NCBI GenBank assembly: GCA_026874595.1
Contig: CM049313.1
Location: 43,988,659 to 44,052,658 of the forward strand
Direction of reading: 5' to 3'
DNA from: Sipunculus nudus
Lineage: Eukaryota; Annelida; Sipuncula; Golfingiida; Sipunculidae
Length of the DNA stretch: 64,000 nucleotides
The position numbers were made by a program, and so were the translations under genes. Below are positions 37,312 to 49,242 of this stretch, one piece after another (the first letter of the stretch is position 1; the number at the start of each line of letters is the position of its first letter). Below the pieces are notes generated by a model. That model made no database searches, was not told where the DNA came from, and saw nothing but the letters and a program-made list of their open reading frames with translations.

Positions 37312-37548
37312 ATGGCGTCCAACACACACCAGGGAATCTTCCCGTTAGGAAGGTTCGTTCACCTTTTTGAAGTTTCAGAAATTACTTTAGTAAATCCGTA
37401 TACTGAATACTGTGTGTCATTACCAGGTGATTACTGTCTGAAATTGAAAAAGAATGCAAAACTTGAAGTTAAACCAAGTCCAACTTCAAAAGCCATTAAA
37501 ACGACATTAGTGTCTGCAGACGCTTCGTCCCTTTTCTGTAAACATTAG
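37312..37548 (+). CDS. Unassigned 78-residue open frame
   Basis: It has an ATG start with a stop after 78 codons. Composition is protein-like (GRFVHLFEVSEITLVNPYTE, then CLKLKKNAKLEVKPS) and it is GC-richer than its flanks. No family is recognised, and no promoter, splice or transcript evidence exists. It may be chance or a decayed gene fragment. Confidence 0.18.
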   Translation: MASNTHQGIFPLGRFVHLFEVSEITLVNPYTEYCVSLPGDYCLKLKKNAKLEVKPSPTSKAIKTTLVSADASSLFCKH

Positions 37549-38885
37549 GACTTCTGTCACAGTTTTGTGTAAAATTTATTTTGAGAAATGGACGTAATTT
37601 GGACATGATTTCCAAATTTCCCCACTTCAGCCGTGAGGTACATATTTCCCAGAAAACAATATATAATATAGTATCACTACTATTAGTAGTATTACTTGGT
37701 TCCCCCTTAACACCCAAAACACCAGTGTTTTTGGTACCTGTGATGAAACACCACGAAATACTCCTTTAAATTTGAATTTAAAACATAAAACTCAGGTACC
37801 AGTTGATAAATTATCATCTGCTGACTATGTCGATGCAGATTTGTGACAATACTTTGCAAAATAAAAGAAAACAAGAGCGTTTTGTGCACCTGACAAGTGC
37901 TAAACTTGATTGTGATTTCTGCCACTAGGGGCCAGCATCATAGCCTACATAAATGGCTGCTGTGTCAGCCGGTGAACCAACTGCAACACAAAACACTCTC
38001 ATTAACTTTATGTCATAATTTTTAATATAATATTGCATAGATAAGTTTATCTGTTCCATATGTATATGCATTGGTGCTACTTTTTTGCTTAAAATTTGAT
38101 ATTAAGTGGGAGTTATGTGGTGTTTCGTCACACTGTTTAGGGGGACCGCTATTACTCTAACTTAAGTTTGTGCCACCTAAAGCTTTGGGATGATATCACT
38201 TTTCGATTTCATGATAATGAAATAGAATTTATTGCAACATATCATGGTATTGCAATATAAGTAACTGGCAAGAGTACTCCAGCATTGGTAGCCATATCAC
38301 AAAAGTCATTGCTATCTGCCATGTCCGACTACTTATAAGTGGGTGAATCACCAGTTTTCAGAGAATGTGATTCTGTCAGTTTGTCCACCACTGTCATTTC
38401 AACATAACTATATTAAAATAAATGGTATCTTTGAAAATATATAATTTTCTGAACACAGACCCTGGTGATGTCATAATCTTTTGGTATTAACCCTAAGAGG
38501 GCATGAGTGTGTTCCAAAGGAGTGGACAAATAAGCATATCATGATATCACAATAACAGGGAAGTTAACAATACAATTATAGCATCTGTCAGATATTGTGA
38601 TAATCCCAGATATAGATAATCATCCCAACCCTAGCCACCGCATGAAAGTTAAGTTCACGCCAGATGGTGCAACTTCTCAGATATGCACATGTGTCCGTTG
38701 AATCTTGACAAATATTTCAAATGTTGCTTGCTCATGAAAATTAATCCCTTAATTAATTAAAGGCAATATTTATGAATGCACATGGGATATTAATTTTAAA
38801 AATAAAAAAAAATTATAATAAATTAAAATTTTATAGGAACATATCATATTCAATACATAATTCCATTTTTTTTTCGCACATAATA
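37549..38885. other. AT-rich spacer
   Basis: No gene is recognised. TTAATTAATTAA-type stretches near 38745 are simple sequence. Confidence 0.5.
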
Positions 38886-39024
38886 TATCTCCTCATTTTA
38901 AGCGAAGCTGTGATTTTATACGGTGGCGCAGCGTGGTCTGTCTACCATACTTTAACCCATGCTATCTCAAAAACCATGAGCTATCAGTGCAAAATTTTTA
39001 TGGAGGAACAGACATGGGGTAATA

Positions 39025-39112
39025 GTAATAAGTAATAGTAATAGTAATAGACTATTACAGCTTTTTCCATGTAATAGTAATAGTAATAGTAATAGAACAA
39101 CTGTAATAGACC
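39025..39112. repeat. (AGTAAT)n arrays inside family A
   Basis: Two AGTAAT tracts flank 'actattacagctttttccatg'. This is simple repeat. Confidence 0.85.
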
Positions 39113-40933
39113 CCATGTCTGTGGAGGAATCAGTCACTTGTCAAAATTAATCAGATTAAGCCTATTTTGGCAACATCTGCATTGTATAGGTAAGAAGCTA
39201 AACACTTAAAAAAAATTGTTTTTTTTTCTGAAACTGTTATGCCAAATTGTTAAATATTTCACAGAAATGATCCTAGAAATGAGCTCTCTCAAGTTTATTC
39301 AGATAGTTCAAGTTCAATGAATTTTGGTGAACTTAGTCATTTGGCCAAATAAGCATACTAAAATTACTATATCACATCAGAAACAGTTCGAGCTATCATC
39401 ACCAAATTATATGCAGATGTTGGTCACAGGACTATATTTAAAATTGAGATTTTGGTGATGACACCTGCATTGACCTTTTCTTTATGGGGTGATCTGTCTT
39501 CTATACATTAACCCAAAACAGCAATAGCTAGCATCACCAAATGTTATGGAAAAACAAGTTACATGTCAAATGTTGTGTGATCAAGCTATTTGTGGCGCCA
39601 TCTGCATTGAATGATTTTAAGGGGGAAAGCCATATAACCTGAGATAAATCTTCTCTGAAATTATGCATCCAAGTTCTTCATATTATTTCTCAAAAATTAT
39701 CCCAGAGATTATCTCTTTTGAGTTTGTTCAAATCCAGTTTGGTGAATTTTGGCCAAGATACAGGAATTTCAAGCCAAATAAAGCCAAATCTCTCTTTTTT
39801 TAGCAAACCTGTGAGCTTATGCGATGGCGCGGCATAACCGTCCGCCGTCCAAGGTTGGCTGTCTGCTGTCTATGGCTATAAGTCAGAAACATGGAAACAG
39901 GCTTCTCCAAATTACATGTAAGAATTAATCACACATGAAACTTGGTGCCCTAGAGCTTATTATTGGGTATCTGCTTTTATTTAGATTTTATAGAGAAAAA
40001 GCTTAAAAACCTTCAAAAATCCTCTACTCTGAAACTGTCCAGCCAAATTGTCCTAAATTTCACAGAAATGTATCCTGGAACAATCTCTCTCAAGTTTGTA
40101 CAAATGGTTCCAGTTTGGTTATTTTTGACCGAGTAACAGGAAGTTGAACTTAGTCATTTGCATGCTAAAATTGCAATCTCAGAAATGGTCAAAAGTGCCT
40201 GAAGCATACATGGCTACAAAAAAATTCAACTCTGAAAGCGTGAAGCCAAATTGTTTAATATTGCACAGAAATGTTCCTAGGGTAGTGCATTACTAAGTTT
40301 GTTCAAATGGTCTCTGTTCAATGACTTTTGGCCGAGTTATAGGAAGCTGAATATAGTCAACTGTTATAGCAGCCCATTTCTGCTCAGTGGCTACAAAGCT
40401 CTTGTTCTAAAAAAAAACACTGGGTAAAATTCATTAATCTCGCACGTGAATGATCCGTAAGTGTTGATAATTCAAATTTGTTAAAATGGTTTTGATTCAG
40501 CGATTTTCTTAGATTTTATGAAGTAAAAGTTAAAAATGATATACAAATCTTCTTCTCTGAAACTGTCCAGCCAAATTGTCCAATATTTCACGGAAATGAT
40601 CCCTGGAACAATCTCTCTCAAGTTTGTTTGAATGGTTTCAGTTTGGAGATTTTTGGCCGAGTTACAGGAGGTTGAACTTAGTCATCTGTCCAAAAAAGCA
40701 CACTAATATTAAAATCTCAGAAACGGCTAGAGCTGTCATCACCAAATTTTATGCCAATGTGTGTCAAGTAAGTCATATCTGAAATTGAGATATTGGTGGC
40801 TCCACCTACATTGATCTGTGTTTGAAAACAGATTTGACAACATACTGAGTTTCAGCAGCCAAGTCAAGAGGTCACTCATTTCAACCAGGTGGGGTCCAGA
40901 CATCACCATGGCAACTGACCTGGCTCTGTCTGG

Positions 40934-40998
40934 TGTCTAGACAATATGTTTAGACGTCTAGACTCATCGTCTAGACGTTTTGACACATGGTCTAGATG
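40934..40998. repeat. Cluster of GTCTAGAC palindromes (first)
   Basis: TGTCTAGACA at 40934-40943, GTCTAGAC at 40956-40963 and 40969-40976, with decayed copies (TTTAGAC, GTCTAGAT) between and after. Confidence 0.9.
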
Positions 40999-41299
40999 CA
41001 GAATGCCCAGATTAGAAATATTGTAACTTTATCTTTCAACTGTTAAAAAAAACTTGGTTTGCATTTTTAGCCAATCTGTGAGCTTATGCAGTTGTGTGGC
41101 ATCGTCCGTCTTCTGTCGTCTGCCGTGTGTCATAGCTATCTCAAAAAGGGCAGGAGCTAGCATCACCAAATTTTTGCAAAAAAATTTGTCATCAAAAAAC
41201 TCTTTCACATTTTGTTTATTTCTTGGCTAACTGCATTTTCTTTGATTTTATAGGGAAGAAGCTTAAAAAACATTAAACAATTGTTCTTCTCCAAAACCA

Positions 41300-41500
41300 T
41301 GCTGCCAAATTGTCCGTTCGTCTGTCCCAATAATCCTCCCTGGCAAAAAGAAGAAATCTGAAATATCCTGACTGATACATCCTAGTTGTTTACGCCAAAA
41401 CAGTTTTGCGGATACTATGTTTTCAGTCGGATGCCCCCGCCACTGTCGCCGCCGCATAGGTTTCCAGAGAACTCCTCCGTAACCACTGGGCGGAACATTA
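41300..41500 (-). repeat. Foreign GC-rich segment inside family A
   Basis: It has CGCCGCCGCATAG and GATGCCCCCGCCACTG and interrupts an A copy. On the minus strand it reads like the GGCGGGGGCAT end of family B, suggesting an inserted, reversed fragment. Boundaries are approximate. Confidence 0.35.
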
Positions 41501-41533
41501 TAGCGAACTTGTGAGCTTATGCGATGGCGGACA

Positions 41534-41573
41534 GCTGATGACGACCCTGCAATGGCGCAGCGTCGTCATCAGC
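41534..41573. repeat. 12-bp perfect inverted repeat at a family A head
   Basis: GCTGATGACGAC (41534-41545) and GTCGTCATCAGC (41562-41573) are exact inverted copies with a 16-nt loop, immediately after the GTGAGCTTATGCGATGGCG head. Confidence 0.9.
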
Positions 41574-42321
41574 CATCTGCCGTCCAGAACTGGCTTTCCA
41601 CCTTTCATGGCTGTAAGTCAGAAACTGCGGTGCTAGCAGCTCCAAATTACATGTAAGAATTAGTCACATGTGAAACTTGGTGCCCTGGAGCTTATCATTG
41701 GGTATCTGCATTAATTTAGATTTTTTTAGAGAAAAAGCTTAAAAACCTTTAAAAAATCTTCTTCTCTGAAACTGTCCAGCCAAATAGTCCAATATTTCAC
41801 AGAAATGATCCCTGGAACAATCTCTCTCAAGTTTATTTGAATGGTTCCAGTTCCGAGATTTTTGGCCGAGTAACAGGAGTCATCTGTCCAAAAAAGCACA
41901 CTAAAATTAAAATCTCAGAAACGGCTAGAGCTATAATCACCAAATTTTATACCAATGTTTGTCACATATGTCATATCTGATTTTGAGGTATTGGTGGCGC
42001 CAATTACATTGATGTGTTTTTTACAAGCAAAAATGTAATTTTAAACTCTTCTAGCTTATACACTGATTTATGATGAAACTGTTAAGCTGATTGGTTTAAA
42101 CTTTACAAGAATTATTCTATGGTAGGGTTCTGCCATTTCTATAATAATAGATTGGGTTAATACAGTTTTAAAAAAGCATTGTAGCCAATTGAAAAAGGCT
42201 TTCTGTGTTTGAAAACAGATTTTACAACATGCTGAGTTTCAGCAGCCAAGTCAAAAGGTCACTCAGTACAAACAGGTGGGGTCCAGACATCACCATGGCA
42301 ACTGACCTGGCTCTGGGGGGG

Positions 42322-42378
42322 GTGTCTAGACAATGTGTCTAGACACAGCGTCTAGACGTCTAGACACAATGTTTAGAT
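42322..42378. repeat. Cluster of GTCTAGAC palindromes (second)
   Basis: TGTCTAGACA occurs twice, then CGTCTAGACGTCTAGACAC and a decayed TTTAGAT. It lies about 1.39 kb from the first cluster within the same duplicated sequence, and has more intact palindromes. Confidence 0.9.
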
Positions 42379-43170
42379 GCAGAATTCCCAGATTATTGGA
42401 TCTATATCTTTCAACTGTTTGAAAAAACTTGGTTTGCATTTTAAGCGAATCGGGTTTATCATCAGGTCACATGTGAACTGCTGCGCCCTCATTTTTGGTT
42501 GACACATGACCTTTCCTCGTTGCCCAGTGAGTTTCCACACATTAATCCGCATATCTCAAGAACTGTCTGACCGATCAGGCTAAAAAATTTGCACAAATGT
42601 AGCCCTTTGATAGCTTCATAACATACACTAAAAAAGGTGGCCCCACTTGCAACCATTTTTGCACAGCGTCCATCTGTTCATCTGCCTTGGGATAAAATCA
42701 CTCATATCTCGGCAGTGGTTTGACTTATCCACCTGAAATTTTGCAGGTTTATACATCCTGGACAATTTTCTAGATTTTATGAAAGGTGGCACCAACTACA
42801 TTCATGTTTAAGCTGCAGACATCCATGCTGATATGCAACACACCACGCTCTATTCCCCTTGCCACTTAATCCATGCCTCACTTCACCCGTCCCACTCTTA
42901 TTTATGCGGATACACATAGTGGCTTGTCGACTACCCATATTCTGGTTTTAAAATTTTCTAGTCCGAAACTTGCAGGTCAGAAACGTCCATTTTGCTGAAA
43001 TCATAATGACTAAGGTAGATATGCAGGACTTAGAAGGATCAATATTAAATTTTAAAAATAAACCTCCATTCATACTCCTAAACTTTGCACAGGTTTGCAT
43101 TAGGCCTGTAGGCCTTGTTTATGAGTGTGGTCTGATATTAATTGTTGCTGAAGATGGGGGGCATATTCTT

Positions 43171-43189
43171 CAAGGGGGGGGGGGGGGTT
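43171..43189. repeat. Poly(G) tract
   Basis: About 16 G residues lie just after the 3' end of a family A copy. Confidence 0.85.
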
Positions 43190-44229
43190 AATTGTCTGGG
43201 GATACAATTGCACCTGCAGTGCCAAGAAATATCTAGTTAAGCTTATGTATTAGTGAGAGCTATAGTCTCTAAGCCATCAAGATGCATGCATTCAACCTAT
43301 CACCTGTAAGTGTACTGACATAACACTGTCACCCTTGATTTGATCTTTCTGTGAGTGCTTCTTTTTTGGTAAACTGATTCAAAGTTTGATATCAGTGATC
43401 TACACCAGCAGTATTTAAGTAGTCAATGATCTTCACTTGTAGTGTTACATGCAGTGACGTCCAACAAGTGACATTTAAATACACGTGAAATCATTTACAC
43501 TATATCCTGTAAATGACAGCACTAGTTAACTTATATTAAACAAGTGTGCCATTTGCAAACCTTCATAATGGCTGCTTTGATCAAATCTGTCAAATAATTG
43601 AATATAAACGCTACCTTTGAAAGCTGTATGTAAATGCAAAAAGTTGTTATTTTTCTTTTAAAAATGGATTACAGTTATTGTAAATGGTTCACTTTTTAGC
43701 GAACCTGTGAGCTTATGCGATGGTGTGGCGTCGTCCGTCGTCTGTACGTTAACCCATACTATCTTGAAAACGGCAAGAATAAGCATCACAAAATTTTATG
43801 CATAAAATTAGTCATCTAAAAAATTGCTTATTTTTTGGCTAACTGCATTTTCTTAGATTTTATAGGGAAAAAGCTAAAAAAAGCTTAACCAATCTTCTTC
43901 TCCGAATCTGTTCAGCAAAATTGTCCAATATTTTACAGAAATGATTCCTGGAACAATCTCTCTCAAGTTTGTTCGAATGGTTTAAGTTCGGTGATTTTTT
44001 TGGCCGAGTTACAGGAAGTTGAACTTAGTCATCTGTCCAAAAAAGCATACTAAAATTACAATCTCAGAAATTGCATGAGCTATCATCACCAAATTTTTGC
44101 TAATGTTGGTCACATGAGTCATATCTAAAATTGAGGTATTGGTGGCGCCACCTGCATCGGCCTTTTTTGTACGGGGGTCATCAATGCCCGTATCATACTG
44201 ACAGCTACAAATAACTTCTTCTCTGAAAC

Positions 44230-44880
44230 AAAATGGCCAAATTGTTTAATATCGCACAGAAATGATCCTAGGGTAGTGCTTTCTGAAGTTTGTTCAAATG
44301 GTCTCAGTTCAGTGACTTTTGGCTACGTTATGGGAAGCTGAATTTAGTCATATAAGCTATAAAAGCCCATTTTAGCTAAGTGGCTACAAAAATCTTCTTC
44401 TCAAAAACCACTGGGCCAAATTCTTAAATCTCACACATTAATTATCCTTAGATGTTGATAATTCAAATTTGTTCAAATGGTCTCAGTTCAGTGACTTTTG
44501 GCTGAGTTATGGGAAGCTGAATTTAGTCATATGCCATAACAGCCCATGTAAGCTAAGTGGCTACAAAAATCTCCTTCTCAAAAACCACTGGGCCAAATTC
44601 TAAAATCTCACACATTAATTATCCTTAGATGTTGATAATTCAAGTTTGTTCAAATGGTCTCAGTTCAGTGACTTTTGGCTGAGTTATTGGAAGCTGAATT
44701 TAGTCATATGCCATAACAGCCCATGTTAGCTAAGTGGCTACAAAAATCTTCTACTCAAAAACCACTGGGCCAAATTCTTAAATCTCACGCATTAATTATC
44801 CTTAGAAGTTGATAATTCAAGTTTGTTCAAATGGTTTTGGTTCAATCATTTTTGGCTGAGTTTTGGGAAGCTGAACTTTG
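44230..44880 (+). repeat. 177-bp tandem units inside family A
   Basis: The anchor 'ccactgggccaaattc' occurs at 44408, 44585 and 44762, a period of 177 bp. Each unit shares 'tcacacattaattatcctta', 'aatggtctcagttcagtgac' and 'agctaagtggctacaaaa'. A poorer copy precedes. Confidence 0.9.
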
Positions 44881-45649
44881 CCATTTTGCTGTATTTTCCC
44901 ATATGAGTTATAAAACTACAAAATGTTTTTCGACTGATGATACTGAGGCCAGTTTGTTTAATGTTTTGCAAGAATAATTTACTGAATCATTCTAATAATA
45001 ATTGTCTTTTATCGTTTCAAAAAATGAATTTTGGCTGAATTATAAAGATTGAATTGAGTCATTTTACCATATATGTTAGCTGTGTGAAGCAGATACATCT
45101 AGCCTAGCACCAGTTTTCAGCATCCATTACATCATGCCTCTAGACATTTAGATTTCAGATATTCTATGGAAAATATTGACAAGAATGTTTTTTAAAAGCT
45201 TTTAAAAAAATGTAGATTTATGATATTACATATCATCTGTACACTAACTCATAATTTCTCAGGAATAGCAGGAGCTGCCATCCCCAAATTTTATGCAATT
45301 ATCAGTCACATATCAAATGTTGATGGATTCAGCTTATTTTTGCTATCTGCATTTACTTAGATTTTACAGGGAAAAGCTGAAAATACTTTAAAAGTCTTCT
45401 TCTTGTAAACAGTCCAGCCAAATTGTTCAATATTTTACAGAAATGATCACAGAGGCGAGCCTTCTCAAGTTTGTTCAAATGGTTTGTGTTGGATAAATTT
45501 TAGCAGAGTTACATAACAGGCCAAGATTGTGTATGTTTCTTGAATAGGTTGAGAAACTGCCAACTGTTTCAGATTTGGCAACAGATCAAGAGTTCATTCA
45601 GTGCAGCCAAATATAGGTCAACAGTTCAATTAGTGCAGCCAAGCACAAG

Positions 45650-45745
45650 GCATGTGATCACCTCGTGGGCAGCATGTGATCATCTCATGGGTAGCATGTG
45701 ATCACCTCATGAGTATCATGTGATCACCTCATGGGTGTCATGCCC
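45650..45745. repeat. 26-bp tandem repeat, four copies
   Basis: The unit gcatgtgatcacctcatggg plus a few bases recurs with small changes. TGATCA lies at the centre of each unit. Confidence 0.85.
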
Positions 45746-46740
45746 CTCAGGGCTGCATATGGAGCCAATCTGTGAGCTTATGCAATTGTGTGGCTACTAT
45801 TTCAGATTTGGCAATAGGCAAAAGGTCAGCCTGGATTTATTTATAGCTTTGGCAGACTGCCAACTGTGTCAGATCATGCAACAGGTCAAGAGTTCACTCA
45901 TTGCAACCAGGTACAGGTCAAAAGTCTACTCAGTCTAGCCAGGTGCAGGTCAAGAGTTCACTCAGTGCAGAAGCCTGAGCCAGTAATTTGTCACAGTACA
46001 CTTGGGGCAACAGCCTTTCTCACCTAAGCCTGGTCAGCCCCATGCATCAGACTCAAGGTAAGTTTGATGTATTGGCTTGGGATTCTGACCTGTCTATGTG
46101 TCTTTAATGGCTTTCTCGTTCACAAGACAGGTGTCGCCATCTACAATGACTTTTGCAAAGTGTATGTGCCTGCTTAATTCTACAGAGGAATTTGATATAT
46201 CAGCCTGAAATTGGGCATATTTATACATGTCAAATAGCTTTGTCGTATACAAGACTGGTGGAGCTACCTACAATAATTTTTGTGTTGTGTGCACCCATGC
46301 CAGAATTTCAGCAGTGATGTTTGTGTATTGTTTCTTGTTCAAAATTTTTAGTACTAGCATTGTTCATATATATGAAAAGTAGTGGTTCAGCATTGAAGCG
46401 TTATACCTGGTGTATATCCATATGCACAGGTTCACATTAGGCCTGTAGGCCTTGTTTTATTTAAATATAAGATTTAGAAAAAATGTTTAAAATAATTAGA
46501 TAACGCAACTGGCATTAGCCATTGTTTAATGGAACCTTGATATGCTCATGTGTACCCAAAGTAAAAGTATACATACTGAAAAAATTTGTGAACCTTGCAT
46601 ATCCAAACAAATTTTATGTCCCTTAAATCATTCAGATATTTGAGGTTCTACTGTACTATTTTTTTTTCGCTTCAAAAACAAAGCCATTCCTATTGAAATT
46701 AAGGTTTTGGTGGCACCAGCTGCATCAACCTGTTTTTTAA

Positions 46741-46752
46741 GGGGGGGGGGGA
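46741..46752. repeat. Poly(G) tract
   Basis: A short G run inside a family A fragment; a G or C run recurs at several family-repeat positions in this window. Confidence 0.8.
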
Positions 46753-46821
46753 ATTTGAAATTTTAGCATTGCTTACCCATTAAGTAAGTACTGTAAAATA
46801 TTTTTATGATGAAACTGTCAA

Positions 46822-47964
46822 CAAGGTTGGCCAAAAGCCGGCTTTTACTCATATTGTCTGGGCCAGTGGCTTTAGCCGGCTAATACTGGCTGTTACTGGT
46901 CAATACTGGTTAATGTACTGGTCATCTGACGAATAATTCATACAGTATTCTTTATAACTCAGGCTTTTAGGTAGTTACAGTGATATACTGGTCACCTGAC
47001 AAACCATGTACACTTTTTAAAATGAGCTTTAAAGTAGTGTCTGTAATATGAGTGTACTGACACAAAGCCTAACTGTGGACCAGTGCAGTCCATGTGGTTA
47101 CTAGATGGACAGGTGGAAGAGAAACTGTTATGTGATCAAACTTAACTAGTCGTCATATGATCTTGAGCACAAAACTGGATCCACTGTATGGCTCCCTGAT
47201 AATCATTATTTGTTTTACGGTACTGACTTGCATCATTAAAGGATGTTTAGTTGTTAACATTATTGGGATGGAGATAAATTAGGTGAGCATGATCAGAGTC
47301 AGTTTTGAGTCATTGCAGTCTTGCCTGGACTTTTACTCCATGCTAGCTTATTATTGCTGTATGTTTGATCTTAACTTTTGATTTTCAAAGACTTTCTGGT
47401 ATGTACAAAGCTTTGATATTGGGCCTTGGTGTGGGACATGAACTGTAACATTTAGTGATAGGCCGCCAAGTTGGTGGTCTTCTATCAGGCACAGTGATTC
47501 TAATGAGACTGGCACAGTGAAGCACCTTATTTGTGACATTTATCATTAAACTTGTGTCATTTGACAAGTCGAACATTTGCACCAGCTGTTAATCTATATA
47601 GTTAAAAGCATGCACATTACTGCTCTAATTTAACCTTGATTCCCCCTGCAGTATCATCACTACTTTGCTAAATTGGTATATTTGTTTTATTTGTGTCATA
47701 ATCCTTGACTTAATGTCATTTTAAATAATTTACTGTAGTATTTCCTGGCACAATGTACAATGATCAAGCTTGTATTTCAATAAAAAAAATATATAAAAAT
47801 AATTCACTTGTTGTTTATTAGGTTTGGGGCATTTTTTCATTTCAGTTGAGAAGTAATAGCGAGTAATAGCCAGTATTGGCCACTTTTGAAGTATTGACCG
47901 GACCGGCTTTAGCCAGCTTAAGCTAGCGCTTGAAGCCGGGGATGGCTCTTACTGGCCAACCCTG
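46822..47964. mobile_element. Non-autonomous hAT-like DNA transposon, 1,143 bp
   Basis: The left end CAAGGTTGGCCA and the right end TGGCCAACCCTG are inverted copies (one mismatch). The 8-bp ACTGTCAA flanks it directly on both sides (46814-46821 and 47965-47972), as expected of hAT. Subterminal GCCGGC/AGCCGG motifs are repeated at both ends. No transposase frame is present. It sits in a family A fragment: the left flank 'tgatgaaactgtcaa' continues after the right duplication. Confidence 0.85.
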
Positions 47965-48005
47965 ACTGTCAAGCCCGATTGTTAATTAAAAAATATTTTT
48001 TGCAG

Positions 48006-48190
48006 GCCTGGAGTGCTGCAGAATGAAGCCACAGGTTCACCAAGACCCTCCAGTGTAGGAAGTGCCCACAGTAGCAACATGTCTACCAAGGTAGCCAGCA
48101 AAGCACGGCATGACATCTGTGTTGGGGAGGAATTAAAGATTGCCTGTGACATAGCCCTGGAAAGGTTCAGACTTAACCCTGAGCAGAAAA
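48006..48190 (+). CDS. YTHDC2: YTHDC2-like, first recognised exon (N-terminal tail and start of R3H domain)
   Basis: YTHDC2 is an RNA helicase that reads m6A and controls meiotic entry in animals. After an acceptor (TTTTTTGCAG) the exon reads SPRPSSV near its start, similar to the MSRPSSV start of human YTHDC2. It then reads VGEELKIACDIALERFRLNP, the beginning of the R3H region. An ATG at 48079 (MSTKVASKARHD) could be the start if this is the first coding exon. The open frame before it and the acceptor suggest a further upstream exon, which I could not find. The exon ends with one base of a split codon before GTAAGA. Confidence 0.88.
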
Positions 48191-48517
48191 GTAAGAATAT
48201 TGTTTAATTTGACCCAACAGTGAGGACATAATTTATTTGTCACTCATTTTTGTGAATTTATGATAATCCCATATCTATGAAAGATTGTTTCATGGATTTT
48301 CTATTATCAGTGAAATGAATAAATCATTAAATGGTAAAATTTTGATTATATATCAAATCTCTGTTTTTATTTATTTAAAAAGTGTGTATTATGAAAAAAA
48401 ATGGCATAAAGTTCTTGATTATAGTCATAATAATTTCATTAATATGAATGATCAATGAAATGATTATATTTTTTTAGTATCTTTTTAATTTGCCATTTAG
48501 TTTTATCAAAATTACAG

Positions 48518-48608
48518 TCATGGAATTTCCTTCATCTCTGAGTTCAACGGAGAGAGCCTACATCCATAGACTTTGTGAGACCTTGGGTCTTAAACACAAG
48601 AGCAAAGG
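48518..48608 (+). CDS. YTHDC2: YTHDC2-like, R3H exon
   Basis: It is entered after ATTACAG in the phase left by the previous exon. It reads IMEFPSSLSSTERAYIHRLC then ETLGLKHKSKG, almost the human R3H sequence (MEFPSSLTSTERAFIHRL). The S/T-ER-x-x-x-H core of R3H, which binds single-stranded nucleic acid, is present. The donor is G/GTAAGA and the exon leaves two bases of a Gly codon. Confidence 0.93.
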
Positions 48609-49242
48609 GTAAGATTTTATCATGCTCTTAATATTACAGATAGTTAAGTGGTTTGGTTTATAATTGTTTAAATTGGCTTAATTTTCTAAATTCTTGTAAT
48701 TGATTACATAAGTATATGTGTGCATTGGCAAAGGAAAATATATGATCTGGGGATAAAATTTTTGGTTAATTTTGGTGGAGAAAAAGCAGCTCAGTCAGTT
48801 AAAAACTAAGCAACCTTTCCAGTTAGAGTACTGTGAAGTAAATGTGATGTAAGTGTTGCTGAGAAAATATTTCATTGTTGGCTTCATGAAGAGATGGTGA
48901 TATGTCTATTCATTGCCATTTAATTGCTGCTTGTAAAATAGAATCATGTTTTTGCCCTGTGTAGTTATTTCAATAAATAACAAAACAATAATGAAGACTC
49001 TTGAAAAGAGATCAGTAATCGAGGCTGGAAATAAGTATTCACATTCTTTTTATATCCATCTTCCTACTATCAAGTCAATGGCAGCTGTGCTTTCACAGAC
49101 CTTGCTTTCACCGGGTTGCCAAATATACCTGTCCTGTTTCTGTCGCAAATGTTCTTGTTCAGACAGCAGATGAACAGTGTACATACTGTTTATATTTTTA
49201 GCTGTGATTTGAGCCCAAATACTGGCAGATTTGTTTTGTTCT

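Larger units (their letters stand above)
38890..46455 (+). repeat. Block of short-repeat family A (many copies)
   Basis: Copies open with AGCGAACCTGTGAGCTTATG then CGATGGCG and a CGTCCGTC tract: 38898 (poor), 39803, 41069, 41507, 43698 and 45760 (partial). Bodies share 'ctgtccagccaaattgt', 'cacagaaatgatccctgga', 'caatctctctcaagtttg', 'ggccgagttacaggaag' and 'attggtggcgccacctgc'. Two 3' ends are visible: AGGCCTGTAGGCCT followed by TGTTT at 43102 and 46439. A large internal duplication with period about 1.39 kb links 40.8-41.1 kb with 42.2-42.4 kb. No protein is encoded. Confidence 0.85.

Noticed and set aside
45990-46060. Strong donor-like AAG/GTAAGT near 46057 as a YTHDC2 first exon
   Set aside because: The only nearby ATG frame leaves a phase that does not fit the exon at 48006, and the sequence belongs to repeat family A.
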